NCBI RefSeq assembly: GCF_007625205.1
Contig: NZ_VMNI01000022.1
Location: forward strand, 50,894 to 114,893
Source: Denitromonas ohlonensis
GTDB lineage: Bacteria; Pseudomonadota; Gammaproteobacteria; Burkholderiales; Rhodocyclaceae
Direction of reading: 5' to 3'
Length of the DNA stretch: 64,000 nt
Positions 42,452-52,116 of this stretch are shown here, in pieces. A program made the position numbers and the translations under genes. The notes under the pieces were generated by a model. That model was given only the letters and a program-made list of their open reading frames with translations. It did not search any database and was not told the origin of the DNA. Numbering within the stretch: the first letter of the stretch is position 1; every line of letters starts with the position of its first letter.

Positions 42452-43909
42452 TTATTTACGCCAGAACGCGGGCGTCAGGACGACGATCAGGGTGAACAAC
42501 TCGAGGCGGCCCAGCAGCATGGCGAAGGCACAGACCCAGGTCTGGAAGTCGGTGAGCACGGCATAGGTGCTGGCCGGGCCGACCGCGTTGAGGCCGGGGC
42601 CGGTGTTGTTGAGGCAGGCGATCACGGCGGAGAAGGCGGTGATCAGCTCCAGCCCGGTGGCCGACAGCACCAGAGTCAGCGAGACGATGGTGACCATGTA
42701 GATGAAGCTGAAGGCCAGCACCGCGTGCAGGATCTTGTCGGTGATCTGCGCCTTGCCGAGTCGCACCGGCTTGATCGCGCTGGGGTGGATAGCGCGGACC
42801 ACCTCGCGGAACACCTGCTTGTACAGAATGATGGCGCGCATCAGCTTGATGCCGCCGCCGGTGGAGCCGGAGCAGGCGATGAAGCTGCCCAGAAACAGGA
42901 TCCACAGCTGCGCAAACATCGGCCAGAAGGTGTAGTCGGAGGTGGCGAAACCTAGCGAAGTCGACAGCGAAATGGTGTGAAAGGCGACGTAGCGCAGCGT
43001 GTTGGCGAAGCCGTCGTACACGTTGAAGGTGCTCAGATACAGGCTGAGCGCGATGATGCTGACGGTAAGGACGCCGAAGTAGAAGGGCAGCTCCGGGTCC
43101 TTGAGGTAGGCCTTGGGCGAGCGCTGGCGCAAGGCCATGAAGTGGGTGGCGAAGTTGATGCCGGAGAGCAAGGCAAAGCTCATTGCCACCAGCTCGATGG
43201 GCACACTGTTGAAATGCCCGAGGCTGGCGTCCTTGGTTGAAAATCCGCCCAGCCCCATGATCGAGAAGGCATGCATCAGCGCATCCCAGAACTCCATGCC
43301 GACCGCAGTGAGGCTGCTCGTACAGGCAACGGTCAGCAGCAGATAGACCACCCACAGGCCCTTGGCGGTCTCGGCAATGCGCGGCGTGAGGCTGGATTCT
43401 TTCATCGGGCCCGGGGTCTCGGCCTTGAACATCTGCCGGCCACCGATGCCGAGCAGCGGGAGAATCGCCACCGCCAGTACGATCACGCCCATGCCGCCGA
43501 TCCAGTGCAGGAAGGTGCGCCAGAAGTTGATTGAGATCGGCAGGTTGTCGAGGCCCGACATGACCGTGGCGCCGGTGGCGGTCAGCCCGGAGGTGGCCTC
43601 GAAATAGGCGTCGGTGAAGGACATGTCCGGCACGTAGAGCCACAGGGGCAGCGCGGCGAACACGGGCAGCGCCACCCAGGTCAGGACGACCAGCAAAAAG
43701 CCGTCGCGCACCCGCAGGTCGCGCTTTCGGCTGCGCGTCGTTGCCCACAGCAGCAAGCCAAAAGCGAAGGTGATGAAGATGGATTCGTCGTAAGCGGTGA
43801 GCGCGTTGTCGGCGTGCAGCCAGGACACCGACAGCGGAATGCCCATCAGCAGGCTGAAGATCAGGATGATCAGGCCGAGCGGATTGAGTACCGGGAAATA
43901 GCGCTGCAT
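42452..43909 (-). CDS. trkH: Trk-type potassium transporter membrane subunit TrkH (first copy)
   Basis: A 485-residue TrkH with the same four pore loops as its neighbour: SGLTATGATVMSG, MGLGGFSTKDAS, CSGSTGGGIKLMRAI and NNTGPGLNAVGPASTYA. It lies 67 bases downstream of trkA on the same strand. Two TrkH proteins with one TrkA could give two channel types, as with TrkH/TrkG in E. coli (inference). Confidence 0.93.
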   Translation of the reverse strand: MQRYFPVLNPLGLIILIFSLLMGIPLSVSWLHADNALTAYDESIFITFAFGLLLWATTRSRKRDLRVRDGFLLVVLTWVALPVFAALPLWLYVPDMSFTDAYFEATSGLTATGATVMSGLDNLPISINFWRTFLHWIGGMGVIVLAVAILPLLGIGGRQMFKAETPGPMKESSLTPRIAETAKGLWVVYLLLTVACTSSLTAVGMEFWDALMHAFSIMGLGGFSTKDASLGHFNSVPIELVAMSFALLSGINFATHFMALRQRSPKAYLKDPELPFYFGVLTVSIIALSLYLSTFNVYDGFANTLRYVAFHTISLSTSLGFATSDYTFWPMFAQLWILFLGSFIACSGSTGGGIKLMRAIILYKQVFREVVRAIHPSAIKPVRLGKAQITDKILHAVLAFSFIYMVTIVSLTLVLSATGLELITAFSAVIACLNNTGPGLNAVGPASTYAVLTDFQTWVCAFAMLLGRLELFTLIVVLTPAFWRK

Positions 43910-43976
43910 CTTAGCGGCGGGCCGGCGGCAGCGGATGGGTCGGGAGCATGGACAAAATCACGTGACAGCGCGTCGC

Positions 43977-45380
43977 TCAGAAGAACGAGAAGTCGACCTG
44001 GAACAGCTTCTCGACTTGTCGCACGAGCTTCTTGGACGTACAGAAGACGATCAGGTGGTCTTCGGGCTTGATCACGGTGTCGTGGTGGGCCATCAGCACG
44101 GTGGGGCGGCCGGGCGAGTCGTCGGTGACGTCTTCCATGCGCACGATCGCGCCAATGGTGGCGCCGCGCGGAAGGCGGATGTCTTCGATGGCGCGGCCGA
44201 CCACCTTGGAGTTCTTCTCGTCGCCGTGGGCGATGATCTCCAGCGCCTCGGCCGCGCCGCGGCGCAGGCTGTGCACCGCCACCACGTCACCACGGCGGAC
44301 ATGTGCCAGCAGCGAGCCGATGGAGGTCTGTGCCGGCGAGATGGCGATGTCGATATGGCCGCCCTGCACCAGATCCACATAGGACTTGCGGTTGATCAGG
44401 GCCAGGGTGCGGCGTGCGCCCATGCGCTTGGCCAGCGAGGCGGACATGATGTTGTCTTCCTCGTCGTTGGTCAGCGCGACGAACATGTCCATTTCGTCGA
44501 TGTTTTCGTTCTCGAGCAGATTCTCGTCGGTCGAGTCGCCGCGCAGCACCAGGGTGTCGTTCAGCTCGATGGCGATCATCTCGGCGCGGCGCTTGTCGTA
44601 TTCGAGGACTTTGACCTCGTAGTCTTTTTCGATGGCGCGGGCCAGACGCAGGCCGATGTTGCCGCCGCCGGCGATCATGATGCGGCGCATCGGGCGGTCG
44701 ACATGGGTCAGCTCGCGCATGACCCGGCGGATATTGGCGGAGGCGGCCAGGCAGAAGACTTCGTCGCCCGGCTTGATGAAGGTGTCGCCCTCGGGAATGA
44801 TCGGCTCGCCGTCGCGGTAGATGGCCGAGACGCGCACTTCGATGTTGGGCATGTGATAGCGCAGCGCCTTGATCGGGTGGCCCACCAGCGGGCCGCCTTC
44901 AAAGGCGCGCACGGCGATCAGGCTCAGTGCGCCGTCGGCGAAGTCGACCACCTGCAGGGCTTCGGGGAACTCGATCAGCCGGCGGATGTAGTCGGTGACG
45001 ATCTGCTCGGGGCAGATCGAGAAATCGACCGCGAAGTTATCCAGACTCAGCAGTTCCGGGTGGTCGACGAAGTCCGATGAGCGCAGCCGCGCGATGCGGG
45101 TGGGCAGGTTGAACAGGGTGCGGGCAATGCGGCAGGCGCACAGATTGGTCTGGTCGGACTGGGTGACGGCGATCAGCAGATCGGCGTCGTCGGCGCCCGC
45201 TTCCTTGAGCACCGAGGGCGAGGCCGCGTTGCCGCAGACGGTGCGCAGATCGAGTCGGTCTCGCAAGGTGGCCAGGTGGTCGGCATCGGTGTCGACCATG
45301 GTGATGTCGTTGGCTTCCGAGACCAGGTTTTCGGCCACCGAAGCGCCGACCTGTCCTGCGCCGAGGAGAATGATTTTCAC
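43977..45380 (-). CDS. trkA: Trk potassium system NAD-binding regulatory protein TrkA
   Basis: A 467-residue TrkA with two RCK repeats. Each has a Rossmann NAD site (MKIILLGAGQVGASVAENL; IMIAGGGNIGLRLARAIE) and a TrkA-C domain (RAFEGGPLVGHPIKAL; IEDIRLPRGATIGAIV). It gates the TrkH channels encoded next. The start is GTG at 45380. Position after ntrX is conserved in betaproteobacteria. Confidence 0.95.
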   Translation of the reverse strand: MKIILLGAGQVGASVAENLVSEANDITMVDTDADHLATLRDRLDLRTVCGNAASPSVLKEAGADDADLLIAVTQSDQTNLCACRIARTLFNLPTRIARLRSSDFVDHPELLSLDNFAVDFSICPEQIVTDYIRRLIEFPEALQVVDFADGALSLIAVRAFEGGPLVGHPIKALRYHMPNIEVRVSAIYRDGEPIIPEGDTFIKPGDEVFCLAASANIRRVMRELTHVDRPMRRIMIAGGGNIGLRLARAIEKDYEVKVLEYDKRRAEMIAIELNDTLVLRGDSTDENLLENENIDEMDMFVALTNDEEDNIMSASLAKRMGARRTLALINRKSYVDLVQGGHIDIAISPAQTSIGSLLAHVRRGDVVAVHSLRRGAAEALEIIAHGDEKNSKVVGRAIEDIRLPRGATIGAIVRMEDVTDDSPGRPTVLMAHHDTVIKPEDHLIVFCTSKKLVRQVEKLFQVDFSFF

Positions 45381-45477
45381 GTGTCGAGTCGCTGAACCAG
45401 TGCGAAAGTTGGGCCGATTCTACGCCCTTTGTCTGAGCGATGGCCAAGTTTTTGTGCGGCGCACAATCTGCGCAAGA

Positions 45478-46728
45478 TCATGCGTTCTCGTTCCGCCGAC
45501 CGGTTTGTATGCCGAGTTGCTTGAGTTTGCGGTAGAGGTGCGTGCGTTCCAGGCCGGTCTTTTCGGCGAGGCGCGTCATGTTGCCGTTCTCGAGGCGCAG
45601 GTGATAGTCGAAGTAGATGCGTTCGAAGGCCTCGCGCGCCTCGCGCAGCGGCAGATCGAGTTGCAGGCCCGCGGCGGCGGGCTGGGGGTCGAGCATGCGA
45701 TGCACGTCCTGGTGCTCGATGCTTTCCTCGAGCGTGCCCAGCGCCAGTGAGCGGACGGCGGCGCGCAATTCGCTATAGCCGCCCGGCCAGGCATGAGTGC
45801 GCAAGACATTGAGGGCCGCGGTGCTGAGCTTCCGGTTGGGCACCTCGCCGGCTTCGACCAGATGCACCAGCAGCTGCTGCGCCAGATCGGGGACGTCGTC
45901 GCGGACGTCCGCCACGGACGGCACCGGCAGGCTGATCTCGAATAGTCGGTGCAGCAGCGCGGTGTCCCAGCCGGCGGCTTCGAGGCTGTCGGCGCTTTGG
46001 TCGGTGGCGGCAACGAGGTGCAAGTCGTAGCGCTCGAGGCGCTCGAGTGCAAACGCGAGGTTCTTTTGCTGTGGCTTGGAGAGGCGCGACAGTTCGGCGA
46101 TGTACACCGCCCCGCCCTGGTGTTTTTGCAGGAGTTCGACATCCAGGGGGCCGCTGATGGCGCTCAGGTCGAGCCAGGCGTCGCTGCGGCGGCCGGGCAG
46201 GCTGCGCGCGGTGAGTTCGGCCAGAGAGCCACTGCCGACCCGCAGCAGCAGGTGGCGGGAGCGCGCGGTGATCTGTTCGAGCTGCTTTTTGAGGTCGCGC
46301 AGGACGGTTGAGCGCGGAAAGGCGTCAAGCGTCAGCGCCGCGACCGTCTTGATGCCGCCACTGGGTTGGGCGGTCAGCGCCCGCTTGATGGCGGCGAGCA
46401 GTTTTTGCAGGCCGATGGGCTTTTCGAGATAGTCGATGGCGCCGATGCGGGTCGCTTCAACGGCGGTGTCGATGGTGCCGTGGCCCGACATCATGATGAC
46501 AGGCATGTTGAGCTGGCCGTTGGCCGACCATTCCTTGAGCAAGGAAATGCCGTCGGCATCTGGCATCCAGATGTCCAGCAACACCAGATCGGGCCGGTTG
46601 GCGTGGCGGGCGGCGCGAGCGCTGGCGGCGTTCTCGGCCAGTCGAACGGTGTAGCCCTCGTCGCGCAGAATCTCTGAGAGCAGTTCGCGGATGCCGACTT
46701 CGTCGTCGACGATCAGGATGGATGGCAT
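45478..46728 (-). CDS. ntrX: NtrX-like response regulator with degenerate AAA+ domain
   Basis: A 416-residue regulator. The receiver domain (SILIVDDEVGIRELLSEIL; phosphate acceptor in LVLLDIWMPDADG) is followed by a remnant AAA+ domain and an intact Fis-type HTH (MTRLAEKTGLERTHLYRKLKQLGI). In the AAA+ part the Walker A region reads GSGSLAELTARSLP (Lys replaced by Ala), Walker B reads VYIAELSRL (Asp replaced by Ala), and the GAFTGA loop for sigma-54 contact is missing. It therefore cannot act as a normal sigma-54 activator. It starts 4 bases after the kinase stop. Confidence 0.88.
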   Translation of the reverse strand: MPSILIVDDEVGIRELLSEILRDEGYTVRLAENAASARAARHANRPDLVLLDIWMPDADGISLLKEWSANGQLNMPVIMMSGHGTIDTAVEATRIGAIDYLEKPIGLQKLLAAIKRALTAQPSGGIKTVAALTLDAFPRSTVLRDLKKQLEQITARSRHLLLRVGSGSLAELTARSLPGRRSDAWLDLSAISGPLDVELLQKHQGGAVYIAELSRLSKPQQKNLAFALERLERYDLHLVAATDQSADSLEAAGWDTALLHRLFEISLPVPSVADVRDDVPDLAQQLLVHLVEAGEVPNRKLSTAALNVLRTHAWPGGYSELRAAVRSLALGTLEESIEHQDVHRMLDPQPAAAGLQLDLPLREAREAFERIYFDYHLRLENGNMTRLAEKTGLERTHLYRKLKQLGIQTGRRNENA

Positions 46729-46732
46729 GGTG

Positions 46733-48853
46733 TCAGCGTTTTTCCGTGATGGCGGGGCGCAGATGAACACGCACTTCGGCGCCGCCGTCTTCGTGGTTGA
46801 TCAGGCGGATGTCGCCGCCGTGTTCGTCGATGATTTTCTTGACGATGGCCAGACCCAGGCCGGTACCGCGGGCCTTGGTGGTGAAATAGGGTTCGAATGC
46901 GCGGCTGAGCATGTCGCCGGGAAACCCGGGTCCATTATCGCGCACACTCAGCCGAATGCGACCGTTGTCGCGCAGGCTGGAGCGGATCACGATGTGCGCG
47001 GCCGGGTGTTCGGTCAGCGCGTCTTCGGCATTTTGCAGCAAATTGTGGATCACCTGACGGAGCTGGGCGGCGTCGCCCTGCACGGCCGGCAGGCCGGCTT
47101 GCAGGTCGGGTTCGATACGCACCGGTGCGCCATCGTAGAGGGCGAGCACTTCGCGGACAAGCGCGTTGAGGTCCAGCGATGCGAGTACCGGTGCGGGGAG
47201 GCGTGCGTAGTCACGGAAGGCGTTGACCAGATTCTTCATCGCTTCGACCTGGCTGACGATGGTGCCGGTGGCGCGCTCGAGCATGTTGCGGCCGTCGTCG
47301 TCGAGGCGCGGCGCGAGCTTCATGGCGAGGCGCTCGGCGGACAGCTGAATGGGCGTGAGCGGGTTCTTGATCTCGTGAGCGAGCCGGCGGGCAACCTCTG
47401 CCCAGGCGGCGGTGCGTTCGACGGCTATGAGGTGCGAGATGTCATCAAAGACCACCACCGTGCCGCCGCCGGCGGCCTGCGGTAGCGCGGTGCCATGGAT
47501 GAGCAGGGTCTTTTCGCCGCCGTCGGAGGCGCGCATCTCGATCTGTTGTTGCCAGTCGGCGTCTTCGCCCGCCAAGGCGGCGACGAGAGTGTCACGGAAT
47601 TCGATGTGTTCGGGCCAGTCGGCGATGGTGATGTCTTCATAGCCGTCGAGCGGGTCGTCGAGAATTTCGGTCGCCCCCCGGTTGGCCGCGCGCAGGGTGC
47701 CGTCGGGCGAAAAGGCCAGCACGCCGGCGGACAGGTTGGCCAGCACGCTTTCGAGATAGCTTCGCGCGGCTTCGACCGCCGCCCGGTTGCGCTCGGCGAG
47801 CGCGCGCGCCTCGTCGAGCTGGCGGGTCATCTGATTGAAGGATTGGGTGAGCACCCCGAGTTCGTCATGCGCGGGCAAGGCGCGGCGTGGGCTGAAGTCG
47901 CCCTGGGCCACGGCCTCGGTGCCCTGCGCCAGAATGATCAGGGGTTTGGAGAGCTTGCGCGCGAGGACGAAGGCGATCGCGATGGCGGCGAGCAGCGCCA
48001 GCAGCAGCGATAGCGTCAGCGTGAGGCTGTAGATGCGCTTGAGGCCGTCGCGCCCGAGCGAGAGTTGTTGATAGTCGCGATACGCGGTCTGCACGGCGTT
48101 GGCATGGCGGCTGATGGACTCGGGCACCGGCTGGATGAGCTGCAGGTAGGTCGGTTCATCGGTAATGCTCCGATTCGGGATCGGAACGATGACCCGCAGC
48201 TCGATCCGGCCTTCGGGGTCTGAATCGACAAACAGCGTGCGCTGACCGTTGCGGGCCTGGCGCATCTGGTCGGTGTTGGGCAAGGCGGGTAGTAGCGTGG
48301 TGACGGAGTTGGAGGCGGTCGCCTGGATCCGGCCGCCACCGGAGAACAAGGTGGCGCTGTCAACGCCGGCCTGTTCGCGCAGGCGATTGAGACGGGAGGC
48401 AGCGAGCGCCGGCGAGTCGGACAGGCTCAGCGCCATATCGCTGGCGTGGCCCTGAAGTTGCCGGCCGAGGTAGTCGAGCGAGGTCTGGCCGAGGGCGATG
48501 CCGCCTTCGAGCGCCGCATCGACGCGGACGTCGAACCAGGTTTCGATACTGCGTACGACGAACTGCAGCGAGACGGTGTAGATCATGACGCCCGGCACGA
48601 TGGCCATCAGCGCAAAGAAGGTGAGCAGCCGGAGCTTGAGTTGCGAGCCGAACACCTTGGCTCGGCGATCGGCCAGCAACTGGCGGACCTGCACCGTGAC
48701 CAGGCCGGCCAGCGCGACGGCGATGAAGCCGTTGAGCGCCAGCAGGTAGGGATAACTGTCGGCGAACATGTCGGTGTTCGCGGTGGCGCTGGCGAGCAGG
48801 AACAGCGAGATCGCGGCAAGCGCAGCGGCGACGGTGAAGGCAATGCGCTTCAT
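46733..48853 (-). CDS. ntrY: NtrY-like membrane sensor histidine kinase
   Basis: A 706-residue sensor kinase: N-terminal helices ([35 protein letters not shown], a third near [17 protein letters not shown]), a periplasmic domain, a fourth helix, then HAMP, PAS, HisKA (phospho-His in [16 protein letters not shown]) and HATPase ([30 protein letters not shown]). It phosphorylates the NtrX-like partner encoded next. NtrYX systems are tied to nitrogen and redox control. The signal sensed here is unknown. Confidence 0.93.
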   Translation of the reverse strand: MKRIAFTVAAALAAISLFLLASATANTDMFADSYPYLLALNGFIAVALAGLVTVQVRQLLADRRAKVFGSQLKLRLLTFFALMAIVPGVMIYTVSLQFVVRSIETWFDVRVDAALEGGIALGQTSLDYLGRQLQGHASDMALSLSDSPALAASRLNRLREQAGVDSATLFSGGGRIQATASNSVTTLLPALPNTDQMRQARNGQRTLFVDSDPEGRIELRVIVPIPNRSITDEPTYLQLIQPVPESISRHANAVQTAYRDYQQLSLGRDGLKRIYSLTLTLSLLLALLAAIAIAFVLARKLSKPLIILAQGTEAVAQGDFSPRRALPAHDELGVLTQSFNQMTRQLDEARALAERNRAAVEAARSYLESVLANLSAGVLAFSPDGTLRAANRGATEILDDPLDGYEDITIADWPEHIEFRDTLVAALAGEDADWQQQIEMRASDGGEKTLLIHGTALPQAAGGGTVVVFDDISHLIAVERTAAWAEVARRLAHEIKNPLTPIQLSAERLAMKLAPRLDDDGRNMLERATGTIVSQVEAMKNLVNAFRDYARLPAPVLASLDLNALVREVLALYDGAPVRIEPDLQAGLPAVQGDAAQLRQVIHNLLQNAEDALTEHPAAHIVIRSSLRDNGRIRLSVRDNGPGFPGDMLSRAFEPYFTTKARGTGLGLAIVKKIIDEHGGDIRLINHEDGGAEVRVHLRPAITEKR

Positions 48854-49410
48854 GGTGCGGCCCGGCCGGCGGTGAGGAAGATCCAGCTCATCTCTTCGGT
48901 GTCGATGGACCAGTCCCGGCTGCCGAGTGCGGAGACCTTGAACGGCCGGGGCAGCAGGTCGGTGTCGAGGCGAAAGCGCAGGGTGACCTTGTAGGACTGT
49001 CCGGGCTCGAGCGTGTCGATGCCGGCGACGCGCCAGCGGCGTACGCGCGTCATGGTGCGAACCGCCGCATCGAGGCTATCGAAACTTTGATGGAAGTTGC
49101 CAATGGCCAGCCGGAAGCTGCGGGTGAGCGCGTGATAGGTGAGGCGATAGCTGAGCGATTCGCTGACCAGGGATTTGTCGAGCCAGTACCAGCGGGGTGA
49201 TTCGATGCTCGCTTCGAGGACGAAATACACCGCGATGCCATGGCGAATCGCGTCTTCCACCCGCGGGTTGAGCGTCAGTTCAATGTCGGCGTTGATGACA
49301 TAGTCGGCGTTTTCTAGCTGGATCTCGCCGTAGGCGATACGCGGTGCCTCGCTGGCCTGTGCCGGCAAGACGAGCAGGCACAGCGCCAGGCCGATTGCAC
49401 GGAGCAGCAA
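48850..49410 (-). CDS. DUF4390 exported protein
   Basis: A protein of about 186 residues with a hydrophobic leader (LLLRAIGLALCLLVLPAQASEA) and the DUF4390 pattern (DIELTLNPRVEDAIRHGIAVYFV, WYWLDKSLVSESLSYRLTYHALT). Function unknown; it is always near rsmB and ntrY in betaproteobacteria. I place the start at TTG 49410, which gives a clean signal peptide; no in-frame ATG lies outside rsmB. It overlaps ntrY by 4 bases. Confidence 0.78.
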   Translation of the reverse strand: MLLRAIGLALCLLVLPAQASEAPRIAYGEIQLENADYVINADIELTLNPRVEDAIRHGIAVYFVLEASIESPRWYWLDKSLVSESLSYRLTYHALTRSFRLAIGNFHQSFDSLDAAVRTMTRVRRWRVAGIDTLEPGQSYKVTLRFRLDTDLLPRPFKVSALGSRDWSIDTEEMSWIFLTAGRAAP

Positions 49411-49417
49411 AGGGAGA

Positions 49418-50743
49418 TCAACGCGCCTTTTCGAGCAAGGCGTAGTAAAAGCCGTCGTGTTCAGCATCGGGCAGCAGCTTGTGCTCCATTCGGCCTTGGA
49501 TGGCGACCCGTTTGGCATCGGGGTGGCTGGCGCAGAATCGGGCGATCTGGTCGCTGTTTTCCTCGTCAAACACCGAGCAGGTCACGTAGAGCATTGTGCC
49601 ACCGGGGGCGAGGGTGCGCCACAGCGCATGCAGGATGTCTGCTTGCTGGGCGGCAAAGCCGGCGATGTCGGTGGCACGCCGTAGCCATTTGATGTCGGGG
49701 TGGCGACGGGCGACACCGGAGGCGGAGCATGGGACGTCGGCGAGGATTCGGTCGAAGGCTTGACCGTCCCACCACTGATCAGGGTCGCGGCTGTCGCCGA
49801 TGAGGACTTCGGCCTTCAGGCCGAGTCGGCTGAGCGTGTCATCGATTCGCCGGGCGCGGATCGGATCGAGTTCGAGCGCGGTCAGGGCGATGTCTGCGGT
49901 CTCGAGCAGATGGGCGCTCTTGCCACCCGGCGCGGCGCAGGCGTCGAGCACGCGGTCGCCAGGGCGCGGCGCCAGCCACTGGGCGGCCCATTGCGCGCCG
50001 GCATCCTGAACCGAGTATCGGCCTTCAAAGAAGTCGGGGATCTGGTCGACGGGCACCGGCGTGTCGAGCAGCAAGGCACCGTTGTCGAGGACGCGGTGGG
50101 CGATGCCCGCGCTGCGCAGGCGATCGGAGGCGTCGTCGAGTGTGCCTTGTCGCAGATTGGCGCGCAGCGACATGGGCGGGTGTTGATTGCCCGCGGCCAG
50201 CACGGTGATCCATTGATCAGGCAGGCGCTTCTGGAGCTTTTGAATCCACCAGTCGGGGTGTTGATAGCGACTGGCGGCGTCCCCGGCCAGCGCCTGCTCG
50301 AATGTGGCTTGCTGGCGCAGGAAGTTGCGCAGCACGCCGTTGGCGACGGGCCGAAGCCCGGGCGCGATCGCGCCTATGGCGGTGACGGCCTGGTCGACAA
50401 CGGTGTGCGCAGTGTCGGGGCGCGCGGCCAGGCGATGAATGGCAACGAGGAGGATGGCGTGCAGTCGTGTCGGCAGCGGTTTGGAGAGCAAGCGCTTGAG
50501 CACGGCGTCGCCTTTGCCATACTCGCGCAGCGTGCTGTAGGTCAGGTCGAGAATGGCGCCGCGCACGGGGCGGGGCAGATCGGTGAGGCGAGCCTGCGTC
50601 ATCATTTCGGTGAGGGCTTTGCCCTCAATGACGCCTTCAATGAGCCCGGCGGACTGATCGATCGCGAAGGCCAGGCTATCCACGGCCAGGGGCGGCGGCG
50701 GCGGCATGGGGGCGCGTCTGGGCTTGCGGTCGAATGGGGTCAT
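49418..50743 (-). CDS. rsmB: 16S rRNA (cytosine-967-C5)-methyltransferase RsmB
   Basis: A 441-residue RsmB: N-terminal NusB-like RNA-binding domain (RPVRGAILDLTYSTLREYGK), then SAM methyltransferase with VLDACAAPGGKSAHLLE, DVPCSASGVARRHPDIKW (motif IV cysteine) and a VTCSVFDEEN motif VI cysteine. It methylates C967 of 16S rRNA. The ATG at 50743 overlaps the speE stop. Confidence 0.94.
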   Translation of the reverse strand: MTPFDRKPRRAPMPPPPPLAVDSLAFAIDQSAGLIEGVIEGKALTEMMTQARLTDLPRPVRGAILDLTYSTLREYGKGDAVLKRLLSKPLPTRLHAILLVAIHRLAARPDTAHTVVDQAVTAIGAIAPGLRPVANGVLRNFLRQQATFEQALAGDAASRYQHPDWWIQKLQKRLPDQWITVLAAGNQHPPMSLRANLRQGTLDDASDRLRSAGIAHRVLDNGALLLDTPVPVDQIPDFFEGRYSVQDAGAQWAAQWLAPRPGDRVLDACAAPGGKSAHLLETADIALTALELDPIRARRIDDTLSRLGLKAEVLIGDSRDPDQWWDGQAFDRILADVPCSASGVARRHPDIKWLRRATDIAGFAAQQADILHALWRTLAPGGTMLYVTCSVFDEENSDQIARFCASHPDAKRVAIQGRMEHKLLPDAEHDGFYYALLEKAR

Positions 50744-51612
50744 GGTGTGAGGCACTGTCGAATGTAGTTGGGCTGGGCAAATGCCGCCCGGTGGGTGTCG
50801 CCGTTGTAATACTGGAGTTGCTGGATGCTGCGCGACAGAAGACGCTGGTCGACCTCGGCCGGGCTGAGGCTTAGCGGGTCGATGTGGTCCGACGCACAGG
50901 CCATGCCCCACAAGCTGCCGTACAAGGGAATGTAGTGGAAGTGCGGCCTGACGATGTCGAACACCTGACGCAAGCGTGTGACCAGCATGGCCACCCGCTC
51001 GCCTTGAAATACCGGGGCGCCCAGATGCAGTGAGAGCGCACCTTGATCGCTCAGCAGGCGCTTGCAGTCGGCAAAGAAGGCTTCGGTGTAGAGGGCTTCG
51101 GCGGGGCCGATCGGATCGGTGAGATCGAGCACGATGAGGTCGAAGCGCTCGCCGGCCGCAGGGGCGGTGGTGCGAACGTAGGCCAGACCGTCCGCGATCT
51201 GCAGATCGAGGCGGGGGTCGTCGAGGGCGCCGTTGTGAACCTTGGGCAGGTGGCGACGGGCGATATCGACAACCTTCTCGTCGAGTTCGACCAGCGTGAT
51301 CTTCTCCATCGTTGGATGCTTGAACAACTCATCAGCGGAGCCGCCGTCGCCGCCGCCGATGATCAAGGCGCGGCGGGGGTCGATCTGGCCGATGCTCGGT
51401 ACATGGATGAGGTTCTCATGATAGAAAAACTCATCGCCTTCCGAGGTCATGAAGAAGCCATCGAGTCGAAACAGTCGCCCGAACTGAGGGGTATCCCAGA
51501 CCTCGTAAGACTGAAACGGCGTGTCGCCCGCTTCGATGAGCCGGCCGCTTTTGAGGTAGTGGCCGGCGTTTTCGTTCAGGGCTTCGATCAGCCGATCGTT
51601 GTCAGATGACAT
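50740..51612 (-). CDS. speE: Polyamine aminopropyltransferase (spermidine synthase)
   Basis: A 290-residue SpeE transferring an aminopropyl group from decarboxylated SAM to putrescine. Motifs: PSIGQIDPRRALIIGGGDGGSADELFKH (SAM-binding; shown in parts), LVELDEKVVDIARRHLP, and the catalytic LIVLDLTDPIGPAEALYT. It lies 18 bases after speD, which makes its co-substrate. The pair forms the spermidine pathway. Confidence 0.95.
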   Translation of the reverse strand: MSSDNDRLIEALNENAGHYLKSGRLIEAGDTPFQSYEVWDTPQFGRLFRLDGFFMTSEGDEFFYHENLIHVPSIGQIDPRRALIIGGGDGGSADELFKHPTMEKITLVELDEKVVDIARRHLPKVHNGALDDPRLDLQIADGLAYVRTTAPAAGERFDLIVLDLTDPIGPAEALYTEAFFADCKRLLSDQGALSLHLGAPVFQGERVAMLVTRLRQVFDIVRPHFHYIPLYGSLWGMACASDHIDPLSLSPAEVDQRLLSRSIQQLQYYNGDTHRAAFAQPNYIRQCLTP

Positions 51613-51630
51613 CGCGCGAAGATTCCTTGC

Positions 51631-52017
51631 TCAGGCCGATGTGGGCAGTTCGCCGCGCATGACATCTTTCTCGATCATCTCGCCGGGCTGCAACAAATCG
51701 ATCAGGTGCTGGTAGACCGCGCGCGCACGATCGCTGTTGTCGCGAGAGAAGTTGCAGACGTAGACGTCGAGCGTCACGGCGTTGGTCTCGGGCCAGGTGT
51801 GAATGGCGACGTGTGACTCGGCCAAAACGACGGTGCCGGTAACGCCGGCCTTTTCGCCGTCGTCGTGCGTGAACTGGTAAAAGTAGGCGCCAAGCGGTGT
51901 GAGACCGGCTTCTTTGCAGAAATTGACGCAGCGCGTTTCGAGGACATTCCGATCAAGCAAGACGGCAGGGTCGCAGTCGCAGTGGTACAGATCGGCAATG
52001 AGATGAAGACCTTGCAT
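51631..52017 (-). CDS. speD: S-adenosylmethionine decarboxylase proenzyme
   Basis: A 128-residue class 1B SpeD. It self-cleaves at the Glu-Ser bond in VVLAESHVAIHTWPE, making the pyruvoyl cofactor, and decarboxylates SAM for spermidine synthesis. The start at 52017 (MQGLHLIADLYHCDC) fits family length; an upstream in-frame ATG runs through a parS-like site and was not used. Confidence 0.94.
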   Translation of the reverse strand: MQGLHLIADLYHCDCDPAVLLDRNVLETRCVNFCKEAGLTPLGAYFYQFTHDDGEKAGVTGTVVLAESHVAIHTWPETNAVTLDVYVCNFSRDNSDRARAVYQHLIDLLQPGEMIEKDVMRGELPTSA

Positions 52018-52087
52018 GGCATCCCCATCCAATGGATTAAAAAAGGCCTGTGATTTTAACACCTTGGGGGGGGCTCTAGGCCCGCCG

Positions 52088-52103
52088 CGTTCCACGTGAA
52101 ACA
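52088..52103. promoter_or_regulatory. parS-like ParB binding site 1
   Basis: CGTTCCACGTGAAACA matches the widespread parS consensus TGTTNCACGTGAAACA at all positions but the first. It sits in the 99-base gap between speD and the TauE gene, about 4.7 kb from dnaA. Confidence 0.8.
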
Positions 52104-52116
52104 AATGGAGCGTGTG

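Noticed and set aside
45372..45385. TTTTCACGTGTC as a third parS site
   Set aside because: Only one half matches the consensus, and it covers the trkA GTG start.
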